A DNA stretch of 20,485 nt, from assembly GCA_013331595.1 (NCBI GenBank), contig DUGE01000004.1:1-20485 (forward strand), read 5' to 3'. Source of the stretch: Microcaldota archaeon. GTDB lineage: Archaea; Micrarchaeota; Micrarchaeia; Norongarragalinales; UBA10210. The translations under genes and the position numbers were made by a program. The notes beneath the pieces are model-generated. The model was not told where the DNA came from. It searched no databases and saw only the letters and a program-made list of their open reading frames with translations. Below are positions 1-7,045 of the stretch, in pieces (position 1 is the first letter of the stretch; each line of letters starts with the position of its first letter).

Positions 1-377
1 GGAATCGAGTGCTGCAATCCGCAGCCGCACTCCCAGCTTCCACAGCCGAGCGGTATTCTCATCAAATGCATTTTCGCGCCCTGCAATGCCTTTTCAATGG
101 CATCCTTGCTTTCAACGCCCTTGCCCACGCCCACGCCTATGAAGCCGTTCTTGTTTCCAAGAATTATTACGGCGCGCATCTTCTGCTTCCTCCCGTAGGC
201 AGTCATGCGCTGGGTGCTCGTTATTTCAAGCACTTCGTCCGAAAGGTCGGGAACAAGAATGTTGATTATCTCGGGCTCGAGAATCTTCAAGTTCTTCTCA
301 ATGACCTGGTCGAAGGAAGTAATCTGGCCGTTCAAGACCATCCTGCCAAGAGCAGTTTTCGGAACCCATTCAGCCAT
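1..377 (-). CDS. rps5: Ribosomal protein uS5 (30S), 3' part cut by window edge
   Basis: The first 125 codons of archaeal uS5 are visible, starting MAEWVPKTALGRMVLNGQIT at the ATG 377-375; the gene runs off the left edge with no stop. The N-terminal archaeal extension, then TAYGRKQKMRAVIILGNKNG (double-stranded-RNA-binding type S5 fold) and GVGVGKGVESKDAIEKAL are diagnostic. The protein sits at the mRNA entry side of the small subunit and contributes to decoding fidelity. It is the last gene visible in the ribosomal operon, 53 bases after uL18, the normal archaeal order. Family certainty is high; the C-terminal half is not seen. Confidence 0.95.
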   Translation of the reverse strand, partial: MAEWVPKTALGRMVLNGQITSFDQVIEKNLKILEPEIINILVPDLSDEVLEITSTQRMTAYGRKQKMRAVIILGNKNGFIGVGVGKGVESKDAIEKALQGAKMHLMRIPLGCGSWECGCGLQHSI

Positions 378-430
378 TTTCAATCCACATCCGTTTACTC
401 AAGCAACAACGAAATTCAAATTAATCAAGT

Positions 431-964
431 TCACTTCTTCTTTCCAGCGGGCTTTTCGCCTGCCGGGTTTGAGAGGATTTTCTGCTTTGCAGCCTCGAAA
501 TCCCCGGATTGCTTTTGCAAGTGCTTGCCCTGCAGCCTGTCTGCGGAAGGCAAAATCTCCTCTGAAAAATTGGATTTCAAGCCGGCATCAACCGCGCCCT
601 TGAGCGCAGCGAATATGACCGAGCCTTTGGAGGGCGTCTGCAAGCCTGCATCCAAGATTATTTCACTCACGCCCTTTGCTTTTGCACGGGCTCCGCACAG
701 CAAACCCGCAAGGTAAGCCGATGGGGTGTTGCACTTGCCCTGGAAGCCGAACTGGCCCAATGCCTTTGAAGAAACTGAAGACGCAGTCTCGTCGCCCTGC
801 TCTTTCCACGAAACAACCTGGACTAGCAAATAGCGGTTGGTTTTCCGTACCACCAGCCGGTGAATGCCGCTTTTCAGCAAGCCAAGGCGCTTGGCGTAAT
901 TGGTCTTGCCCTCGCGCCTTCTCTTGAAATGCACGACGTACAAAGGTCCTGTTGCTTTAGCCAT
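431..964 (-). CDS. rpl18: Ribosomal protein uL18
   Basis: A 177-aa large-subunit protein that binds 5S rRNA together with uL5. It starts MAKATGPLYVVHFKRRREGK and has the archaeal uL18 core (TNYAKRLGLLKSG, RLVVRKTNRYLLVQVV, SAYLAGLLCGARAK, EIILDAGLQTPSKGSVIFAALKGAVDAGL). The C-terminus is Lys/Gly/Pro rich. An in-frame GTG lies three codons upstream, but GTGATTTT reads better as the ribosome binding site for the ATG at 964, so that start is used. It lies between eL19 and uS5, as in other archaea. Confidence 0.95.
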   Translation of the reverse strand: MAKATGPLYVVHFKRRREGKTNYAKRLGLLKSGIHRLVVRKTNRYLLVQVVSWKEQGDETASSVSSKALGQFGFQGKCNTPSAYLAGLLCGARAKAKGVSEIILDAGLQTPSKGSVIFAALKGAVDAGLKSNFSEEILPSADRLQGKHLQKQSGDFEAAKQKILSNPAGEKPAGKKK

Positions 965-1001
965 CAAAATCACACGAATTCAAATTCCCCAAATTCCAAT
1001 C

Positions 1002-1448
1002 TTACTTTTTCCCGCCGGAAATCAGGTTGTTTTCCTTGGCGAACGTAATCAAGTGCCTCTTGCTCCTGAAAAAATTGCCCTTGACCATCTTGTACAATCT
1101 CCTGAACTCGCCGTCATTGAGCGAGGGCTTGAGCAGCTTCAGCAGGTTGCGCTGCGAGCGCACTTTCAAAACCCACCTGGTCTTCCTGGAGACTACGGCG
1201 TATTTCGCGCCCTTCGTGCTTCCCGGGCCCCTGCGCCTCCCGGCGTGGGTTCTCGACTGCTTGAAGCGCGCCTTGGCGCGGCCGATTCCTTTCTTCTGCT
1301 CGACGACAATCACGCCCTCTTGAATCAGCGAGCGCACGTCGTCGCGCGTCAAAGCTTCCTTTGCGCGCACTGCGTCGACGAACTTTACCCGCGACTCGCC
1401 TGCCTTCAGTATGCTTCCGGCCAAGCGCCTTACGGTTTCCAAACCCAT
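1002..1448 (-). CDS. rpl19e: Ribosomal protein eL19
   Basis: A 148-aa archaeal/eukaryotic-type large-subunit protein with no bacterial counterpart. The hallmark segments are visible: GLETVRRLAGSILKAGESRV at the N-terminus, then IGRAKARFKQSRTHAGRRRGPGS in the basic middle, and KGNFFRSKRHLITFAKEN near the C-terminus. The ATG at 1448 is chosen over an in-frame TTG two codons upstream because GGTG sits eight bases before it. It lies 19 bases after eL32. Confidence 0.95.
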   Translation of the reverse strand: MGLETVRRLAGSILKAGESRVKFVDAVRAKEALTRDDVRSLIQEGVIVVEQKKGIGRAKARFKQSRTHAGRRRGPGSTKGAKYAVVSRKTRWVLKVRSQRNLLKLLKPSLNDGEFRRLYKMVKGNFFRSKRHLITFAKENNLISGGKK

Positions 1449-1467
1449 TTTCAAAGCACCGAAAAAA

Positions 1468-1884
1468 TCACTCGTTCAAAATCCTCAGCCCGAGCTTCTT
1501 CGCCTCGGCCACTATCACGATTTTCTTTTTCTTGCCTATGCCCGCTGAAATGCGGACTGCAACGTTCTTGAGGCCGGCAAGCTCTTTCAGGGAATAAACC
1601 AAAACTTCCTTCAAGCCAATGGGATGCAAACCGCGCGTTGCCTTGGCGTTCCTGAACCCGATGCGCGGCAGGAATCCGAAACCCTTCTTGTGAACGCGCA
1701 ATTTGTTGTCAATGCCCCTGGGCTTGCGCCATCCCGTTCGCTCGACGCGGCGCTTTTGCGCCCAATTCTGGCGCTTGAAGGAAGGAATCCATTTCTTCAC
1801 TTTCGAAACTTTCGCAACCACTGGCCTGGGCTTTTGCTTTGGCGCCGCAGCCTGCGGAGTTTGTTGAGCCTGTTGTTCAGCCAT
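1468..1884 (-). CDS. rpl32e: Ribosomal protein eL32
   Basis: A 138-aa archaeal/eukaryotic-type large-subunit protein. An Ala/Gln/Pro/Lys-rich N-terminal tail (about residues 1-30) precedes the conserved eL32 core: FKRQNWAQKRRVERTGWRKP, then RGIDNKLRVHKKGFGFLPRIGF and LHPIGLKEVLVYSLKELAGL. The ATG at 1884 has a clear GTGATTTTGA ribosome binding site. It normally follows uL6 directly. Here an unrelated 82-aa gene separates the two and ends ten bases before eL32 starts. Confidence 0.95.
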   Translation of the reverse strand: MAEQQAQQTPQAAAPKQKPRPVVAKVSKVKKWIPSFKRQNWAQKRRVERTGWRKPRGIDNKLRVHKKGFGFLPRIGFRNAKATRGLHPIGLKEVLVYSLKELAGLKNVAVRISAGIGKKKKIVIVAEAKKLGLRILNE

Positions 1885-1893
1885 TCAAAATCA

Positions 1894-2142
1894 CTAACGT
1901 GGTTTAGGTAATTCCCCTAATTCTTCCAATATCCGATGTATAGCCATCGAACGAGTCTGGTCACACAGTTTACATCTAATATCAACATGATACCACCGAG
2001 AAAAAACACAGTTAGATGGACCCAGAACCTCATGTGGCTGAAGTCTAAGTCTAGAAATATGTTGGTCGCACGGCAGCCTAATGGTTTGCCCAGTTAATTC
2101 TTTAATTCTTTTATGCAGATGTTCGTTTGAAATTCTCGCCAT
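1894..2142 (-). CDS. Small unknown protein with Cys/His pairs, inserted between uL6 and eL32
   Basis: An 82-aa protein starting MARISNEHLHKRIKELTGQT, not recognised. The N-terminal 20 residues look helical. Then C25-x2-H28 and C57-x2-C60 (HVDIRCKLCDQ) with an extra C45 suggest a small zinc-binding fold, but this is only pattern-based. The ATG at 2142 lies five bases after the uL6 stop and the gene ends ten bases before eL32, so it is certainly co-transcribed with them. Its DNA is visibly more A/T rich than the flanking ribosomal genes. Archaeal ribosomal operons do not usually carry a gene at this place, which points to a later insertion. It could be a ribosome-associated factor or a passenger. 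Confidence 0.7.
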   Translation of the reverse strand: MARISNEHLHKRIKELTGQTIRLPCDQHISRLRLQPHEVLGPSNCVFSRWYHVDIRCKLCDQTRSMAIHRILEELGELPKPR

Positions 2143-2147
2143 AAAAA

Positions 2148-2657
2148 TCATTCCTTGTAGTAAATCCCGTCTTGGAAAACCCTGCGGTCTTTCGAGCGGA
2201 TGTTCGTCGCCCTCACTATGTTCGACGCGGTCTGGCCGACGTCTTCCTTGTCCGCGCCTGAAACCGTTATCTCCTGGCCTTTCACTTCCACGGTCACGTT
2301 GCCGCGGATGCACGTTTTTCTCGGCGTCTTTTCGCCAAGAAAATTCTTGATGAGTATTTCCTTGCCCTTGACTTCAAGGGTGACGGGAAAGTGCAAGTAT
2401 GCAAGCTCCAGCTTCTTCTCGAACTTCTTCTGCACTCCGGCAATCATTGCCTTCAAGTGCGCCTCGATGGTCTTCTGCACTGCGTAGGTGCTGCGCCGGG
2501 AAGCCATCTTTAGAGTGACGTTAACCTCACCGTTCTCCACCTTGATTCCGACAATCCTGCCGTCGAACTTCTTTTCCACGCTGCCCGAAGGGCCCTTGAC
2601 TTTCATCAAGTCGTTTGCCGCTTCAACCTCAACGCCGTCGGGAATTGGTATTGCCAT
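2148..2657 (-). CDS. rpl6: Ribosomal protein uL6
   Basis: A 169-aa large-subunit protein starting MAIPIPDGVEVEAANDLMKV. The tandem S6-like domains show VKGPSGSVEKKFD in the first half and PVTLEVKGKEILIKNFLGEK, then KTCIRGNVTVEVKGQEITV and GADKEDVGQTASNI, in the second; the end FQDGIYYKE is typical of archaeal uL6. It lies near the factor-binding site at the base of the P stalk. An ATG four codons upstream exists; the one at 2657 matches the family start and lies 13 bases after the preceding gene. Both neighbours are non-ribosomal insertions. Confidence 0.94.
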   Translation of the reverse strand: MAIPIPDGVEVEAANDLMKVKGPSGSVEKKFDGRIVGIKVENGEVNVTLKMASRRSTYAVQKTIEAHLKAMIAGVQKKFEKKLELAYLHFPVTLEVKGKEILIKNFLGEKTPRKTCIRGNVTVEVKGQEITVSGADKEDVGQTASNIVRATNIRSKDRRVFQDGIYYKE

Positions 2658-2670
2658 GAAAAAACACATC

Positions 2671-2874
2671 TTACTTTTTTTTATCGCTTATATTCATTAC
2701 ACCTGAAGCCAGAATACCGGTAAACACACCCACATAGATATCTGACCAAAATCTTTTCAAGTCATAACCAATCCAATCATGAAATAAAAATATAAACAAA
2801 CCAAAAATGCTAGTAGCAAATACCATCCAAAGGAAAACGCGCACATACCAAGGCTGATTCAAAATTTGTGTCAT
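2671..2874 (-). CDS. Small two-helix membrane protein inserted between uS8 and uL6
   Basis: A 67-aa unknown protein, MTQILNQPWYVRVFLWMVFA at the start. Two hydrophobic stretches (about residues 11-31 and 45-62) are joined by a polar turn containing HDWIGYDLKRFWSD and followed by a short basic tail, so it probably spans the membrane twice with both ends in the cytoplasm. GTGAAATA precedes the ATG as a ribosome binding site. It follows uS8 by 18 bases and is followed by uL6 after 13. The coding DNA is much richer in A/T than the ribosomal genes, a sign of different origin. No family is recognised. Confidence 0.7.
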   Translation of the reverse strand: MTQILNQPWYVRVFLWMVFATSIFGLFIFLFHDWIGYDLKRFWSDIYVGVFTGILASGVMNISDKKK

Positions 2875-2892
2875 TATTTCACAGCAAACAAA

Positions 2893-3276
2893 TCAATATA
2901 CGAAGCACAGCAGCCTTCCGCCGATGTTCTTTTCCTGCGCTTCAACGTGGCTCATGATGCCCTGGGATGTTGAAACGACGATGACGCCCACTCCCTTCGA
3001 GGGGAGGAAGCGCGTCTCGAATTTTTCCCAATTGCCCTTTGAAACCGCAAAACGCGGCTTTATCGAGCGGGCGTTGTTGATGCGTCCGGTGAGCGTGACG
3101 ATGAACTCGCCGCTCTTGCCGTCGTCGATGAACTTGAACTCGCCAACGTAGCCGTTCTTCTGCAGTATGAGGAGAACGTTGCGCACGACTTTCGATGCGG
3201 GCCTTATGCGCGCCTGGCGCTTGCCCTTTACTTCCGCCACTTTCAATGCATTCAGCGAATCAGCGAGAACGTCCAT
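2893..3276 (-). CDS. rps8: Ribosomal protein uS8
   Basis: A 127-aa small-subunit protein that binds helix 21 of 16S rRNA. It has MDVLADSLNALKVAEVKGKR at the start, ASKVVRNVLLILQKNGYVGE in the first domain, and KGVGVIVVSTSQGIMSHVEA followed by GGRLLCFVY at the end, all standard for archaeal uS8. The ATG at 3276 is used; the codon before it is TTG and in frame, but the archaeal family starts at MDxLxxxLN. It follows uS14 directly, as normal. Confidence 0.95.
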   Translation of the reverse strand: MDVLADSLNALKVAEVKGKRQARIRPASKVVRNVLLILQKNGYVGEFKFIDDGKSGEFIVTLTGRINNARSIKPRFAVSKGNWEKFETRFLPSKGVGVIVVSTSQGIMSHVEAQEKNIGGRLLCFVY

Positions 3277-3311
3277 CAATCCACACTCTCCAAAAACATT
3301 TCTTCAACGGT

Positions 3312-3470
3312 TCAACCGTATTTCCTGAAACCCATTTCCACTGCGTTTTCCCTGAAGCACTTCCTGCACATGTACATCGAGTACTTTTGTATCAAGCCGC
3401 GCACGTTGCCGCAAAACCTGCATCGCCTGATGCCGCGGTGCTTGTATTTCGTTTCGAGCTTTTGAACCAT
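3312..3470 (-). CDS. rps14: Ribosomal protein uS14, zinc-binding form
   Basis: A 52-aa protein found by translating the gap between uL5 and uS8: [20 protein letters not shown], then [20 protein letters not shown], ending [12 protein letters not shown]. Four cysteines (C17, C20, C35, C38) form the C-x2-C...C-x2-C zinc site of the archaeal/zinc-type uS14, and the RKYG ending is typical. It belongs to the small-subunit head. Its ATG is at 3470-3468 and the stop TGA at 3314-3312. A longer reading frame in another phase covers the same bases and is not the gene. Neighbours uL5 and uS8 confirm the call. Confidence 0.95.
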   Translation of the reverse strand: MVQKLETKYKHRGIRRCRFCGNVRGLIQKYSMYMCRKCFRENAVEMGFRKYG

Positions 3471-3504
3471 ATGGAAAACCACCAGACACGCAACAAATCA
3501 AGAA

Positions 3505-4008
3505 TTATTCGAAGCTTACCCCGTAAGTTTTTTTCATGAATTCGGATGCTTCAGTTAATGAAACAACCTGCTTTCTCGGCAGTTTCCTCTGTGCGCGCCT
3601 GCGTTTTGCAATGCGCACGCCCTTCTTGCGGAGCGAAACGCAAACGTCTAAGCCGAGCATGCCGATTTTCGGGTCGTACTTCACGCCCGGAAAGTCAATG
3701 TATTCCCTCACTCCGAATGAAACGTTGCCGAACGAGTCGAAACTTTTTTCCTTCAGCTTGTTCTCAACGGCCTGCAGGGCGCGGGTGAGCACGTCGCTGG
3801 CCGGCTTTCCGCGCAACGTGACTTTAGTCCCGATGGCATCCCCCTTGCGGATGTTGAACGTCGGGTTTCTCGTCTTGGCCAGGGTTGTTACGGGAGTCCT
3901 GCTGCTGATGCGCTCGAGCAGGGTGCGCGCGTTTTCCAACGCCTGTCCGCCTTCGCCGGCACCGATGTTGAGCGTGAGCTTTTCCAGGAAAACTTCGTTC
4001 AACGCCAT
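3505..4008 (-). CDS. rpl5: Ribosomal protein uL5
   Basis: A 167-aa large-subunit protein that binds 5S rRNA and touches the P-site tRNA. Diagnostic segments are LEKLTLNIGAGEGGQALENA near the start, RNPTFNIRKGDAIGTKVTLR, then DSFGNVSFGVREYIDFPGVK and DPKIGMLGLDVCVSLRKKG. GGTG lies upstream of the ATG at 4008. It follows eS4 by 21 bases and precedes uS14, the expected order. Confidence 0.95.
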   Translation of the reverse strand: MALNEVFLEKLTLNIGAGEGGQALENARTLLERISSRTPVTTLAKTRNPTFNIRKGDAIGTKVTLRGKPASDVLTRALQAVENKLKEKSFDSFGNVSFGVREYIDFPGVKYDPKIGMLGLDVCVSLRKKGVRIAKRRRAQRKLPRKQVVSLTEASEFMKKTYGVSFE

Positions 4009-4029
4009 AAGCCAAGCACCATGAAAAAA

Positions 4030-4740
4030 TCAAGCTTTGAAGTCCTTGTCAACCACGATCAAATAATCCTTGAGCGTGACTACCGGGACGCCGCCAACAT
4101 TCAGCCTCGCGTTTGAAGGCATGCTTCCCGCGCGCGGGAGTATTTCCTCGAGAATGCCTACTGCGCCGGCATGCTTGCCCTTGAAAATAAGGCAATTGGC
4201 GCCATTCTCCATTTTGAGGAAGCTTTTTACTGCCTGCTTGGGAATTGAAATTACGAGAGTGTCTCCCGTCGCAAAACGGTCTTCTTCCTTTTCCATAAGC
4301 ACATTGCGCGAATCATGCAGGTTGACCTGCACCTTGCCTTTGCGGATGATGGCCTTGCCGTTAATGCGGCAGTATTTCAACTTCGCCTGCTCGGCGTTTA
4401 TTTCCTTGGCCATGAAAACGCCCTTCTCAATGATAATGCGGTAATTCACGCCCGTTTTCGGGAGTGAAACGACATCCATGAGTCCGACCGGCAAGTCCAG
4501 GCTTTTTACCTTCAGGCCGTCAAGCAAAACCATGCCGTCCTGCAGGAGTTTTTTCGCCTGCCTTGCGCTTTCGACAAGCGAAAGCCTGTCGCGCAGCAAA
4601 GCGAGAAGCGAAAGGGATTCGGAAGCCTTGTGCTTTCCGGGGGAAGATTTCTTAACCCACCGCGAGCCTTTCCTCGGCACAGCCGACTGCAAGGGCAGCA
4701 GCTGCCTCTTCAAATGCCTTTGACCGCCATGTCCCGCCAT
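4030..4740 (-). CDS. rps4e: Ribosomal protein eS4
   Basis: A 236-aa archaeal/eukaryotic small-subunit protein starting MAGHGGQRHLKRQLLPLQSA. It has the N-terminal eS4 motif, an S4-like RNA-binding stretch around residues 40-85 (ESARQAKKLLQDGMVLLDGL), the RS4 core with RINGKAIIRKGKVQVNLHDS and RFATGDTLVISIPKQ, and a C-terminal KOW-type segment (FKGKHAGAVGILEEI). GTGATTTGA precedes the ATG. Position between uL24 and uL5 is normal for archaea. Confidence 0.95.
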   Translation of the reverse strand: MAGHGGQRHLKRQLLPLQSAVPRKGSRWVKKSSPGKHKASESLSLLALLRDRLSLVESARQAKKLLQDGMVLLDGLKVKSLDLPVGLMDVVSLPKTGVNYRIIIEKGVFMAKEINAEQAKLKYCRINGKAIIRKGKVQVNLHDSRNVLMEKEEDRFATGDTLVISIPKQAVKSFLKMENGANCLIFKGKHAGAVGILEEILPRAGSMPSNARLNVGGVPVVTLKDYLIVVDKDFKA

Positions 4741-4784
4741 TTCAAATCACACGCCAAAAATTCGTTTTTCAGTAATTTCAATCT

Positions 4785-5192
4785 TCAATTAGTTTTGTTA
4801 GCCTGGCCAGCCTGAACCGCTTGAGCCGCGGCGGGCTTTTGCTTTTTCGCCTTCCTCTTCCGCTCAACAAGCTGCAGCAAAACCAAGTGCGAAGGCCTCA
4901 ACGGCGCAAGCACTTCCTTGCCGCTCTGCTTTTTCAAGACGATTTCACCGACGAACACAAGCGAATTCTTCAAATCAACCCTCGACACAATGCCCTCGCG
5001 CTTCTTGAACTTGCCGTTCAACACTAGGACCTTGTCGCCCTTGCGCACGGGCATGGCGCGCTTTTTCAACTGCTTGCGCAAGTCCCTGCTCAAATGCACT
5101 GCCACAAGCTTTTGCTTCAAGTGCAACGGCGCGTGGTACATTGCCCTGCGCTTTTTGCGCGGCTTTGACGAAACGCTGTTTGAAAACTTCAT
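4785..5192 (-). CDS. rpl24: Ribosomal protein uL24
   Basis: A 135-aa large-subunit protein that helps start 50S assembly and lies near the exit tunnel. The archaeal N-terminus (KPRKKRRAMYHAPLHLKQKL) is followed by a KOW domain (MPVRKGDKVLVLNGKFKKRE) and an Ala/Gln/Lys-rich tail. The ATG at 5192 is preferred over a TTG two codons upstream, because GTGATTGAGA is positioned as its ribosome binding site. That site lies inside the last codons of the preceding small gene, whose TGA is at 5197-5195, so translation of the two is likely coupled. Confidence 0.95.
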   Translation of the reverse strand: MKFSNSVSSKPRKKRRAMYHAPLHLKQKLVAVHLSRDLRKQLKKRAMPVRKGDKVLVLNGKFKKREGIVSRVDLKNSLVFVGEIVLKKQSGKEVLAPLRPSHLVLLQLVERKRKAKKQKPAAAQAVQAGQANKTN

Positions 5193-5194
5193 TC

Positions 5195-5488
5195 TCAATC
5201 ACTTTTCAATTTTCTTGTAGGAACTTTCACAGAGAGCGTGCCACCATCAGGAGATGGAAACTCGGTTTTAACGTCTATATCTCCTCGCCCTAATCCATTA
5301 CGGTGCATAAAATCTCCTATTGCACCACCTCTTTTCCACATCGCCTCACCTGCAGCGTCAAGTCGACGATCGCCTTTACCAACAATGCCTTTTAAATTGA
5401 AAACTACAATCGTATGCGGACCTACTACATGCGTTTCATGAAAAGTAAAACCATGGGTTTCCCGCATTTTTGCCATTAAAGTCTGCAT
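5195..5488 (-). CDS. Unknown 97-aa protein inserted between uL14 and uL24
   Basis: MQTLMAKMRETHGFTFHETH begins this soluble protein; the middle VVGPHTIVVFNLKGIVGKGD looks like a beta hairpin, then a helix (RRLDAAGEAMWKRGGAIGDF) and a final strand (GGTLSVKVPTRKLKSD). There are no cysteines and no membrane segment. GAGGGATTTA before the ATG at 5488 is a good ribosome binding site. It starts 18 bases after uL14 ends, and its stop lies within the ribosome binding site of uL24. I do not recognise the family. It is not one of the ribosomal proteins known at this position in other archaea, and its codons are more A/T rich at third positions than those of its neighbours. Confidence 0.7.
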   Translation of the reverse strand: MQTLMAKMRETHGFTFHETHVVGPHTIVVFNLKGIVGKGDRRLDAAGEAMWKRGGAIGDFMHRNGLGRGDIDVKTEFPSPDGGTLSVKVPTRKLKSD

Positions 5489-5506
5489 TAAATCCCTCGC
5501 CTATAA

Positions 5507-5905
5507 TCATACAACGATTGGAGCTATGGCAACAACCTTGGGGTACCGTTCCGCAATTTCGCGGGCAACTGCACCCTTGATTTCAGTGCCTTTCGGCAAG
5601 CCCGTGTCGTCAATCAAGACACAGGCGTTTTCCTCGAAGCGCACCCTCTGCTTGCCGCGGCGGAACTCACGCTTCTGGCGCACTATGAGGGCGTGCTCTT
5701 TCTTCTTCATCATTTCGGGCTTTGAAGCCTTCTTGACCGAAACAATCACTACCTGCCCTATGCCTGCAGAGGGATATCTCCTTAGCCTGCCGTGATACTT
5801 CAGCAGGCCGATAATCTGCACGATTTTCGCGCCGCTGTTGTCGTCGCAAATCATCCTGCTTCCAATTGTCAATCCTTTGGTTACTCTTGCAGGAAGTCCG
5901 AGCAT
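5507..5905 (-). CDS. rpl14: Ribosomal protein uL14
   Basis: A 132-aa large-subunit protein at the intersubunit face. It has MICDDNSGAKIVQIIGLLKY, RRYPSAGIGQVVIVSVKKAS, HALIVRQKREFRR and FEENACVLIDDTGLPKGTEI, followed by the typical end AREIAERYPKVVAIAPIVV. GGTGTTTATTC precedes the ATG at 5905 as ribosome binding site. It follows uS17 by 30 bases. Confidence 0.96.
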   Translation of the reverse strand: MLGLPARVTKGLTIGSRMICDDNSGAKIVQIIGLLKYHGRLRRYPSAGIGQVVIVSVKKASKPEMMKKKEHALIVRQKREFRRGKQRVRFEENACVLIDDTGLPKGTEIKGAVAREIAERYPKVVAIAPIVV

Positions 5906-5935
5906 GAATAAACACCATTTTTTGAAAACAAGTTT

Positions 5936-6277
5936 TTACTTCTTGGCCTTTTCCTCGACCGGCTCGGCCTTAGCCTCTTGCTTTTCGCCCTGCCTGATTT
6001 TGCGCATGAAAACGTGGCTCTTGGTCTTCGAGATTTTCCTGCACTCGCCGAACTCGATGTAATCGCCGTCCTTGACGCTCTCGCAGGGAGGAACGTGAAC
6101 GTGAATCTTGCTCCTTCGCTTTTCAACCCTCTCGAACTTCGGGACGGGACGCACGAAATGCACTACAACAACTGCAGTGTTCTTTGCCTTGGCGCTTACA
6201 ACCAAACCGCGGTCTACCAAGCCGCGGACTCGCAAGTTGCCGTGCTTGAGGCAATTGGGGCTAGAGCATTCAACCAT
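5936..6277 (-). CDS. rps17: Ribosomal protein uS17
   Basis: A 113-aa small-subunit protein. CLKHGNLRVRGLVDRGLVVS opens the archaeal uS17 OB-fold, VPKFERVEKRRSKIHVHVPP forms the conserved middle, and GDYIEFGECRKISKTKSHVF closes it; a Lys/Glu/Ala tail follows. GGTTTTGA precedes the ATG at 6277. It lies 28 bases after Rpp29, a conserved archaeal pairing. Confidence 0.95.
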   Translation of the reverse strand: MVECSSPNCLKHGNLRVRGLVDRGLVVSAKAKNTAVVVVHFVRPVPKFERVEKRRSKIHVHVPPCESVKDGDYIEFGECRKISKTKSHVFMRKIRQGEKQEAKAEPVEEKAKK

Positions 6278-6305
6278 TCAAAACCAACTTTTTCAAAATC
6301 AAAAA

Positions 6306-6644
6306 TCAAATTCTTTTTTTCGAGGCGGCCTTCGATATTTTTTTCGTCCTGTCTTCGGGCCTTGAAACCAGGATGGTTCCGACAGCCGTGACTGCCGCTG
6401 CGGGGAAGTAAAAAACGCACTGGCTTTTCGGCAGCCGTTTTCTCCCGTTGGCAGTGTCGAGAACGAACGTGTTTCTCGACTCGTCAACGATCTTTCCCTC
6501 AATGCCTTGGAAGCCTTTGCCGCTGCTGTGCAAAACCTTGACGCGCTCGCCGACCAGCTCCCCTGCGAGGAAAACCAAGTCTGCCAAGGTCAAGTGCGGC
6601 TTTCGGCCCAAAGCGGGAGGCTTTGAGTCCACTAATGATGTCAT
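6306..6644 (-). CDS. rnp1: RNase P protein component 1 (Rpp29/Pop4 type)
   Basis: A 112-aa Sm-like protein subunit of archaeal RNase P, which cuts 5' leaders from pre-tRNA. The core shows LAGELVGERVKVLHSSGKGF, then GIEGKIVDESRNTFVLDT and RKRLPKSQCVFYF, the normal Rpp29 pattern; the tail is Lys/Arg/Ser rich. In archaea this gene commonly sits between SUI1 and uS17, so the call is supported by place as well as sequence. Here SUI1 is about 1.9 kb away because of an insertion, so this gene and everything downstream probably need a promoter of their own. AT-rich candidates (ATTTAATT near 6690, TTTTTAAA near 6711) lie just upstream. Confidence 0.92.
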   Translation of the reverse strand: MTSLVDSKPPALGRKPHLTLADLVFLAGELVGERVKVLHSSGKGFQGIEGKIVDESRNTFVLDTANGRKRLPKSQCVFYFPAAAVTAVGTILVSRPEDRTKKISKAASKKRI

Positions 6645-6700
6645 AAATGCTTTTCTAAAATATTACCTGAAACTCTAAAAAAGCGGAATTAAATGTGCCC

Positions 6701-6733
6701 GAACTGGTTTAAAAACCTCACTATAACCGGTTC
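6701..6733. repeat. Imperfect inverted repeat between the 80-aa membrane gene and rnp1
   Basis: GAACTGGTT at 6701-6709 faces AACCGGTTC at 6725-6733 with one mismatch that could be a G-U pair in RNA. Inside it GGTTT/AAACC forms a smaller hairpin (6705-6716). It lies in the 134 bases between the two minus-strand genes and could be a transcript end, a promoter element (TTTTTAAA is inside it), or chance. Confidence 0.3.
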
Positions 6734-6778
6734 TGTTTCATTTTCGGTTGTAGCTCCCACCTTGTTCAAAACGGGTGA

Positions 6779-7021
6779 TTATTTTAATTTAAACATAAAT
6801 CTTTCCAGTTCAGTAGCTTTTAGACTAATCCAAACAGTTCCAAACAATAATAGGGCAAACGAAGCAATTACGATCGGATCGGTGAAACCTGTTTTTGAGC
6901 CAACTGCACCAATTACTGCTACCACAATTACGACAAGCGCCCAGAAATATTGTTTAAATCTTTCAAACCTATGCTTTGCTGCTTCTAATTTACCCTGGTT
7001 GCGCATGTAATCAATCCTCAT
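6779..7021 (-). CDS. Small two-helix membrane protein next to the RelA/SpoT gene
   Basis: An 80-aa unknown protein beginning MRIDYMRNQGKLEAAKHRFE. A basic, probably amphipathic N-terminal helix (1-25) leads into two hydrophobic segments (about 26-41, FWALVVIVVAVIGAVGS, and 50-66, IVIASFALLLFGTVWISL), with a polar GFTDP turn between them; the C-terminus is basic. AGGTCA lies upstream of the ATG. It is encoded opposite to the RelA/SpoT-like gene, across a 385-base gap, inside a block that splits the ribosomal operon. Very A/T-rich codons set it apart from the ribosomal genes. A role as partner or immunity protein of the synthetase is possible but only a guess. Confidence 0.6.
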   Translation of the reverse strand: MRIDYMRNQGKLEAAKHRFERFKQYFWALVVIVVAVIGAVGSKTGFTDPIVIASFALLLFGTVWISLKATELERFMFKLK

Positions 7022-7045
7022 TTTCGTTTGACCTATTCGGCATAG

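Noticed and set aside
3304..3501. 65-codon minus-strand frame in the uL5-uS8 gap
   Set aside because: It is out of phase with the zinc-type uS14 gene (3312-3470), which has all four cysteines and the RKYG end.
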